Below are positions 58,944 to 64,000 of a stretch of 64,000 nt of DNA, one piece after another. Location of the stretch: NCBI RefSeq assembly GCF_009498035.1, contig NZ_CP034550.1, forward strand, positions 1,116,001 through 1,180,000. Direction: 5' to 3'. The notes under the pieces were generated by a model that was not told where the DNA came from, did not search any database, and saw only the letters and a list, made by a program, of their open reading frames with translations. The translations under genes and the position numbers were made by a program. Origin of the DNA: Saccharothrix syringae (GTDB lineage Bacteria > Actinomycetota > Actinomycetes > Mycobacteriales > Pseudonocardiaceae). Every line of letters begins with the position of its first letter. Within the stretch, counting starts at the first letter, position 1.

Positions 58944-60358
58944 CGGCCCGCTCCTTCGCCGTCGCGGGACCAGAGGGCGATCCCGGGTGATCCGGTCAAC
59001 ATCGCCCGCAGGTCGAGTGGGAACGCCATCGCGCGCGGCACGGGCAGGGCGGGCGGGTCGACGGCCCGGGTGCCGTTCGGGACGGGGGCCCGCGTCCCGG
59101 GGCGCAGGTCGAGCACCGGTAGCGGTGGCAGGCCGGGCGTCGGCGGCGGGGGTGCGGTGAACGAGGGCCACCCCACTTCGGGCACGGGCACGGTCAGCGG
59201 TTCGAACCGCGGCGGCGGCACCACGGTGACCGGGCCGACCTCGCGCTCGTCGGCACCGAGGTCGTTGCGCACCCGGACGCGGACCGGGCCGGTCGCGTCG
59301 AGCACCACCGGCGTGCTGCCCCGGCCGGGCCGGCCGTCCACCCTGGACACCCGGCCGGCCGCGACCACCTCGACCTCGTGCGCCTCCTCCGCCTCCCACG
59401 CGACCTCGACGGGCCACCCGGCGAGGACGAACGCGCGGTCCAGCCGCACGTCGACCAGGCGCGGCGGGGCGGTGGCCTCGCCCAGCAGGCGTCGCAGCCG
59501 CTGCTCCCACTCGCGGGCGGTCGGCCGCGCGGCGGGGTCGGTGCCCAGCGCCCGCCGGAGCATCGCGAGCCCCTCGGCGTCCAGGACCCCGGCGGCCCGC
59601 CCGGGGTCCCGGTTGGTCGAGCCCTGCGGTCCCGGGGTGAGGCAGCGCAGGACGAACAACCCCAGCTTGTAGTGGTCGGTCGCCCGGGACAGCACGTCGC
59701 GCTCGGCCCCCGGCGGGTCCCAGTCGGGGGCGTTGAGCTGGCGCACCACCGCGACCACGCCCGCCGGGCGCACCGCGTCGCAGTCGATGAACATCACCAT
59801 CGGCCGGGCGTCGAGCCGGAACACCGCGTTCTTCGCGTTGAGGTCGCCGAAGACGACCTTCAGCTCCTCGTGCAGGAACGCCAGGCCGCTCGCGAAGTCC
59901 AGGCACACGCGCAGGCGCTGCCGCGCGTCCGGGGCGGGTCGGCCGACCTTGAGCGCGCGGTCCGGGGCGACGAACAGGTTCTGCACCTCGCGCAGGGAGT
60001 GCTTCACACCGGAGTTGCGCAGCACGCGGTCGAAGAAGGGGGCCGGGATGCGGGGCAGGACGACCCCGGCGGCCCGCCCGTGCTCCTCCACCACCCGCAC
60101 GGGCCACGCGGCCAGGCCGTCGAGCCGGGCGCGCCCGGTGTCGTCGAGGGCCTCGCGGGACGCCACGACGCGTCGCAGGCCGTGCGATTCGGGCGGGGTG
60201 CGGTACCGCTTGTAGACCAGCGGGCCCGGCGCATCGGGCAGCGCCAGGTCGGGCAGGTCGAACACGGTCGCCTCGCCGCCCTTGCCGAGCTGGTCGCCGA
60301 GCGCGCCCAGGTCGGCGGGTGTGATGGTCATGACGGTGCCGGACGAGGATTTCCCCAC
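58940..60358 (-). CDS. Atypical protein kinase, copy 2, with C-terminal Ig-like extension
   Basis: About 472 aa. GTG 60358 is chosen for GAGAGGGA upstream; ATG 60331 and ATG 60385 are alternatives. Kinase core: LGKGGEATVFDLP loop, GPLVYKRYR, KVVFGDLNAKNAVFRLDA, VMFIDCDAV, VRQLNAPDWDPPG and YKLGLFVLRCLTPG, all paralleling the 324-aa kinase. After residue 290 a beta-rich domain (LVDVRLDRAFVLAGWPVEVA, GPVRVRVRNDLGADE) looks Ig/filamin-like, then a Pro-rich tail. First gene of the nine-gene operon. Confidence 0.84.
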   Translation of the reverse strand: MGKSSSGTVMTITPADLGALGDQLGKGGEATVFDLPDLALPDAPGPLVYKRYRTPPESHGLRRVVASREALDDTGRARLDGLAAWPVRVVEEHGRAAGVVLPRIPAPFFDRVLRNSGVKHSLREVQNLFVAPDRALKVGRPAPDARQRLRVCLDFASGLAFLHEELKVVFGDLNAKNAVFRLDARPMVMFIDCDAVRPAGVVAVVRQLNAPDWDPPGAERDVLSRATDHYKLGLFVLRCLTPGPQGSTNRDPGRAAGVLDAEGLAMLRRALGTDPAARPTAREWEQRLRRLLGEATAPPRLVDVRLDRAFVLAGWPVEVAWEAEEAHEVEVVAAGRVSRVDGRPGRGSTPVVLDATGPVRVRVRNDLGADEREVGPVTVVPPPRFEPLTVPVPEVGWPSFTAPPPPTPGLPPLPVLDLRPGTRAPVPNGTRAVDPPALPVPRAMAFPLDLRAMLTGSPGIALWSRDGEGAGR

Positions 60359-60385
60359 GGATTCCCTCTCTGCAATGAACGGCAT

Positions 60386-60930
60386 TGGCTATCGGTCGCC
60401 CCGATGGAGGTGACGGAACAGTAGCGGCAAGCCGGGGTCGGATTTCCCGGTGCGCACGGCGCCGGCTGTGGGCCGGTATCACGCCGGCTCAATCGGGTGA
60501 CGGGCGGCGCTCGTTACCGCCGGATGGTCTGACTTCGGTGAACAGGTCGGCGCCACGGTCCGCGGACAGGCGGGCAACCGGGTGGGACGATGCATCGGGT
60601 GCGAATTCTTCGAACGCCGGTAGGAAAACCCCGGCGGGCCCGCTGCCAGCCTGAACGGGCTTCCGGTAACGATGTGGTAGCTAATGTGTCTCGTTTGGCG
60701 AGGCGATCTTGCTTGTGGCTTGCTAAGTATTCTCGCCGACTTCGAATGCTACCGACGGTGTGTTTGCCCGGACGCGGGTCAATCCGCAAAAATGAGGTCG
60801 CGTAATTCGTGGACCGGTATTTTTGCGACTTCGGGGTGCGGGTCCGCCTCTTGGCGGGAGTGCTCGATGTCCGAATCGACTCCCGGTGTGCGGGAAACCA
60901 CGGCGGGGAGTCGCGCCGCCGGGGCGCGGC
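60386..60930. other. Long gene-free region upstream of the nine-gene operon
   Basis: About 545 bp with no supportable gene. Near 60660-60850 the composition falls well below that of the flanks (TAACGATGTGGTAGCTAATG, TGCTAAGTATTC). The minus-strand operon promoter should lie here. TCCGCAAAAAT (60783) recurs at 13926, where it forms a hairpin; the recurrence may be chance. Frames in this region have unnatural Arg-rich composition. Confidence 0.45.
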
Positions 60931-60966
60931 GGCCCACCCGGCACCGGGCCCGGTGCCGGGTGGGCC
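60931..60966. terminator. 36-bp perfect palindrome after ribA
   Basis: 60931-60948 is the exact reverse complement of 60949-60966 (18-bp arms, no loop), 4 bp past the ribA stop. Likely terminator, perhaps also cruciform-forming. Confidence 0.88.
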
Positions 60967-60970
60967 GTGC

Positions 60971-61594
60971 TCAGCCGGTGGCGAAGGTGTCCACCTGGGG
61001 CAGGTCGTGGCCGAGGCGGTCGCGCTTGGCGGTCAGGTAGCCGATGTTGTGCGGGTTCGGCGGCGTCAGCAGCGGGACGCGGGCGGCGACCCGGACGCCG
61101 TGCGCCTCCAGGGCCTCGACCTTGTCCGGGTTGTTCGACATCAGGCGCACCGAGCGGATGCCGAGGTGCCGGAGGATCATCGCGGCGGGCGCGTAGTCGC
61201 GGACGTCCACCGGCAGGCCGAGGCTGGTGGCCGAGTCCAGGGTGTCCAACCCCTGCTCGTCCTGGAGCACGTGGGTCCTGACCTTGGCCACCAGGCCGAT
61301 GCCCCGGCCCTCGTGGCCGCGCAGGTACACCAGCACCCCGCCGCCCTCGGTGACGATCCGGTCCAGCGCGGCGTCGAGCTGGTCGCCGCACTCGCAGCGC
61401 ATGGCGCGGAAGATGTCGCCGGTCATGCACTCGGAGTGCACGCGCACCAACGCGTTCCCGGTCCGGGGTTCGCCGTGGACGAGGGCCATGTGCTCGTGGC
61501 CCGCGATCCGGAACGCCACGGCGCGGAACACGCCGCGTCGCGTCACCAGCTCGGACTCGGCCACGTCGTCGTCGTTGAACAGTCGTTCGCGCAT
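60971..61594 (-). CDS. ribA: GTP cyclohydrolase II (RibA)
   Basis: 207 aa. Converts GTP to 2,5-diamino-6-ribosylamino-pyrimidinone phosphate, formate and pyrophosphate. Zinc site SECMTGDIFRAMRCECGDQL (two Cys pairs), YLRGHEGRGIGL (catalytic loop) and MSNNPDKVEAL are hallmark motifs. Stand-alone RibA without the RibB domain, divergent from the PTPS-type gene; in actinomycetes such copies occur in pterin-like clusters rather than the main rib operon. Confidence 0.94.
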   Translation of the reverse strand: MRERLFNDDDVAESELVTRRGVFRAVAFRIAGHEHMALVHGEPRTGNALVRVHSECMTGDIFRAMRCECGDQLDAALDRIVTEGGGVLVYLRGHEGRGIGLVAKVRTHVLQDEQGLDTLDSATSLGLPVDVRDYAPAAMILRHLGIRSVRLMSNNPDKVEALEAHGVRVAARVPLLTPPNPHNIGYLTAKRDRLGHDLPQVDTFATG

Positions 61595-61671
61595 CCGGCT
61601 CCCTCGTCACCCCAAACCGGCCGGGCAATCACTACGCTCGGTCGGCACAACTTGCACCGTAACCCGCTCGC
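61595..61671. promoter_or_regulatory. Divergent promoter between ribA and the PTPS cluster
   Basis: 77 bp between divergent starts. TACGCTC at 61633 could be a -10 for the plus strand. Nothing more specific is visible. Confidence 0.35.
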
Positions 61672-62085
61672 GTGGTGGAGGTCACCCTGTTCAGCATCAC
61701 CGTACGTGATCACGTCATGGTCGCCCACAGCTTCCGCGGCGAGGTGTTCGGCCCGGCACAACGCCTGCACGGGGCAACGTTCGTGGTGGACGCCCGGTTC
61801 AAGAGGACCGATCTCGATCCGGACAACATCGTCGTCGACATCGGACTGGCGACGCAACGGCTGCGGGCCGTGCTCGACGGGCTCAACTACCGCAACCTCG
61901 ACGACGAACCCGCGTTCGCCGGGGTCAACACCTCCACGGAGTTCCTGGCCAGGCACATCGCGGACCGGCTCGCCGAGGACGTGCTGGCGGGCGAGCTGGG
62001 CGAGCACGCGCGCGGGCTGGCCGGGATCGAGGTGACCCTGCACGAGTCGCACGTGGCCTGGGCGTCCTACGAACGGGCCCTGTGA
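61672..62085 (+). CDS. 6-pyruvoyl-tetrahydropterin synthase/QueD-like enzyme
   Basis: 137 aa from GTG 61672. [31 protein letters not shown], and [12 protein letters not shown] give the zinc His residues and the Cys-less PTPS core seen in the actinobacterial subgroup. Homologues usually start at the equivalent of FSITV, and GGAGG lies just before a CTG there (61687), so a non-ATG start is possible. It heads an operon with a glycosyltransferase and a methyltransferase and diverges from ribA. Role: a pterin-like or carbon-backbone intermediate, unverified. Confidence 0.86.
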   Translation: MVEVTLFSITVRDHVMVAHSFRGEVFGPAQRLHGATFVVDARFKRTDLDPDNIVVDIGLATQRLRAVLDGLNYRNLDDEPAFAGVNTSTEFLARHIADRLAEDVLAGELGEHARGLAGIEVTLHESHVAWASYERAL

Positions 62086-63044
62086 CGGTCCACTTCGTCC
62101 TGCCCGAACCGGTGGTGCCCAGCGGCGGCAACGCCTTCGACCGCCGGGTCGCGGACCTGCTGGGCCTGCGCCCGGTCCACGTCGGCGGCCGGTGGCCGCG
62201 CGAGGGGGACCGGGCGGGCTTGGCGCGGGCGCTGGCGGGCGTGCCGGACGGGGGCGTGGCGCTGCTGGACGGCCTGGTCGCGTGCGGGGTGCCGGAGCTG
62301 GTCCGGCCGCACGTCGGCCGGGTGCGGGTGGCGGTGCTGGTGCACCTGCCGCTGGTCCGGGAGGTCGGGCTGCCCGCGCCGGTCGCGGCCGACCTCGACG
62401 CCCGCGAGCGCGAGTGCCTGCGGGCGGTCGACGCGGTGGTGGCGACCAGCCCGGACGCGGCCCGGTGGCTGGCCGCCCACCACGGGCTGCGCGACGTGCG
62501 CGTCGTCCCGCCGGGCGTGGACCCGGCGCCGCTCGCGCCCGGCACCGACGGCGCGTCGCGGCTGCTGTGCGTGGCCTCGCTGACCCCGCGCAAGGGCCAC
62601 GACGTGCTGCTCACCGCCCTCCGCACCGTCGACGCGCCGTGGACCTGCGCGTTCGTCGGCCCCGGCGAGCCGCCGCCCGGCCTGGACGACCGGGTGGAGG
62701 CGACCGGTCCGCTGGTCGGCGCGGACCTCGACGCGCAGTACGCGCGGGCCGACCTGTTCGTGCTCGCCTCCCGCGCCGAGACCTACGGCATGGTGGTGAC
62801 CGAGGCGCTGGCGCGGGGCCTGCCGGTGATCGCGAGCGCCGTGCCCGACGCGCTGGGCGACGGCGGGGTGCTCCTGCCGCCGGGGGACGCGGCGGCGTTC
62901 GGGCGGGCGCTGCGGCACTGGTTCGCCGACGCGGCCTGGCGCGACGAACTGCGCCTGCGCGCGCGCCGCCGTCGCACCCGACTGTCCACATGGGACGAAA
63001 CAGCGGCCGCGCTGGCCGAGGTGCTGGCTAGTCTGCGGCCATGA
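62082..63044 (+). CDS. GT4-like glycosyltransferase
   Basis: 320 aa. GTG 62082 overlaps the PTPS stop (GTGA). Rossmann-type GT-B fold: [20 protein letters not shown] at the start (acceptor-side loop), [30 protein letters not shown] (donor domain) and [20 protein letters not shown] (EX7E). Family GT4 by motif. Shares an operon with the PTPS-like and methyltransferase genes, a conserved actinobacterial arrangement of unknown product. Confidence 0.88.
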   Translation: MTVHFVLPEPVVPSGGNAFDRRVADLLGLRPVHVGGRWPREGDRAGLARALAGVPDGGVALLDGLVACGVPELVRPHVGRVRVAVLVHLPLVREVGLPAPVAADLDARERECLRAVDAVVATSPDAARWLAAHHGLRDVRVVPPGVDPAPLAPGTDGASRLLCVASLTPRKGHDVLLTALRTVDAPWTCAFVGPGEPPPGLDDRVEATGPLVGADLDAQYARADLFVLASRAETYGMVVTEALARGLPVIASAVPDALGDGGVLLPPGDAAAFGRALRHWFADAAWRDELRLRARRRRTRLSTWDETAAALAEVLASLRP

Positions 63045-63805
63045 GCGCCTTCTCCCCGGCGTGGCTGCGGCTGCGCGAACCGGCCGACGCGGACGCCCGC
63101 GCGGTGGACCTCGTCGACGCCCTCAAGATCCATCTGAACCCACCACCCCTGGTGGTGCGTGATATCGGGTGTGGAACGGGTTCTCTGGGGCGGTGGCTCG
63201 CCGGGCGGCTGCCCGGCCCGCAGCACTGGGTGCTGCACGACCGCGACGCCCGGCTGCTCGCCCTGGCGCGGTCCGAGGTGACCGGGCCGGGCGTGACCGT
63301 GGAGGCGCACGTGGGCGACCTCGCCGCGCTGACCGCCGCCGACCTGGCCGGCACCTCGCTCGTCACCGCGTCGGCGCTGCTCGACGTGCTGACGGCCGGG
63401 CAGGTGCGCGGGCTGGCGGCGGCGTGCGCCGGGCGGCCGGCGCTGTTCGCGCTGTCGGTGGTGGGCCGGGTGGAGTTCGCCTCGCCCGAGCCGCTGGACG
63501 CGCGGTTCCAGGCCGCGTTCAACGACCACCAGCGGCGCGGCGGGCTGCTCGGGCCGGACGCGGTGGGCGTGGCCGCGGCGGCGTTCGCGGAGCTGGGCGC
63601 GCGGGTGACGACCAGTCCCAGCCCGTGGCGGCTGGGGCCGGAGCGGCGCGGGCTGGCCGCGGAGTGGCTGCGCGGCTGGGTCGGCGCGGCGGTCGAGCAG
63701 GAGCCGGACCTGGCCGACGTGGCGCCCGACTACCTGCGGCGCAGGCTCGCCGGCGGGCCGGAGGTCGTGGTCCACCACGAGGACCTGCTGGCGGTGCCCG
63801 GGTGA
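63041..63805 (+). CDS. SAM-dependent methyltransferase
   Basis: 254 aa from ATG 63041, overlapping the glycosyltransferase stop (ATGA). VVRDIGCGTGSLGRWL near residue 40 is class I motif I, with VLHDRDARLLALAR as motif II and LVTASALLDVL further on. Acceptor unknown. Operon mate of the glycosyltransferase. Confidence 0.88.
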   Translation: MSAFSPAWLRLREPADADARAVDLVDALKIHLNPPPLVVRDIGCGTGSLGRWLAGRLPGPQHWVLHDRDARLLALARSEVTGPGVTVEAHVGDLAALTAADLAGTSLVTASALLDVLTAGQVRGLAAACAGRPALFALSVVGRVEFASPEPLDARFQAAFNDHQRRGGLLGPDAVGVAAAAFAELGARVTTSPSPWRLGPERRGLAAEWLRGWVGAAVEQEPDLADVAPDYLRRRLAGGPEVVVHHEDLLAVPG

Positions 63806-64000
63806 GGCGCTGGTGGCCGTGGCTGCGGTTGGCGCTCGCGGGCGCCGTGCTGGCGGTCCTGGCGTGGCGGCTGGGCACGGACGCGTTCACGGCCGGGCTG
63901 CGCGCGGTCGACCCGTGGTCGGCGGCGGCCGCGCTGGGCATCGGGGTGGTGACCACGGTGTGCTGCGCGTGGCGGTGGTGCGTGGTCGCCCGCCGCGCCG
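63802..64000 (+). CDS. Start of a multi-pass membrane protein, probably LPG synthase-like (3' end outside window)
   Basis: GTG 63802 overlaps the methyltransferase stop (GTGA). The visible 66 residues contain two hydrophobic helices (WLRLALAGAVLAVLAWRLGT, then GIGVVTTVCCAWRW) with DPWSAAAALGIG between, as in the lysylphosphatidylglycerol synthetase-like/UPF0104 membrane family that often follows this operon. The assignment is by context and the first residues only. Confidence 0.6.
   Translation, partial: MRRWWPWLRLALAGAVLAVLAWRLGTDAFTAGLRAVDPWSAAAALGIGVVTTVCCAWRWCVVARRA

Noticed and set aside
60684..61040. Plus-strand frame of 118 codons in the low-GC region
   Set aside because: Runs into the ribA terminator and antisense of ribA; no ribosome site or homology.

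Overview
The window is a high-GC, densely packed stretch of an actinomycete chromosome. SARP/AfsR-type regulators, NB-ARC/TPR STAND proteins, a DUF6879 protein, an XRE-TPR regulator, a vanRS/vanHAX cassette and heavy GTG start use all fit Pseudonocardiales (for example Saccharothrix, Actinosynnema or Lentzea-like), but genus cannot be fixed from this sequence alone.

Layout. (1) 1-10110: a three-gene defence-like operon, made of the C-terminal part of an Eco57I-type adenine DNA methyltransferase (cut by the window edge), a 2107-aa Druantia/DISARM-like helicase with DUF1998 and a nuclease-like tail, and a UvrD-type helicase with a RelE/ParE-like N-terminus. (2) 10111-21000: a scarred accessory region. 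Three degenerate copies of one repeat (about 200-330 bp) each end at the stop codon of a minus-strand gene or gene remnant. Between them lie an NB-ARC/TPR operon, a severed NB-ARC tail joined to a frameshifted sigma-factor fragment, a SWIM-SNF2 helicase, an unrecognised 580-aa protein, and a receiver-less LuxR remnant. (3) 21164-25584: glycopeptide-resistance genes vanHAX (+) meeting vanSR (-) tail to tail with a 20-bp overlap. (4) 25748-32311: two tiny envelope proteins, a CYP105-like P450, a DrrAB-like ABC exporter and a 1037-aa SARP. Three heptamer boxes spaced exactly 11 bp lie in the P450/exporter gap. (5) 32487-39374: a compact four-gene operon of TIR, KGGVGR-type ATPase, winged-helix-like protein and AAA-HerA fusion, closed by a strong terminator and facing a second TIR-like gene. 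This is the best candidate for an undescribed immune system. (6) 39618-49705: a small secreted peptide next to an XRE-TPR regulator, a second SARP, a vWA protein, a NarL-type two-component pair, a VanZ-family protein and a PadR/HAAS pair. (7) 60358-49908: a nine-gene minus-strand operon with two atypical protein kinases, a DUF4407 membrane protein, a TerY-like vWA protein, a PP2C phosphatase, a DA1-like zinc peptidase, a class III cyclase-like protein, a P-loop/helical-repeat protein and an SPFH-like protein. This is a second strong candidate system. (8) 60971-64000: GTP cyclohydrolase II diverging from a 6-PTPS-like enzyme, glycosyltransferase, methyltransferase and the start of a multi-pass membrane protein.

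Functional reading. Regions 1, 5 and 7 look like genome-defence or stress-response modules, with nucleic-acid ATPases plus NAD-, nucleotide- and phosphorylation-based signalling. Region 3 remodels peptidoglycan ends to D-Ala-D-Lac. Region 4 looks like a SARP-controlled export and oxidation unit. All product names rest on motif reading and remembered family patterns; no database search was possible.
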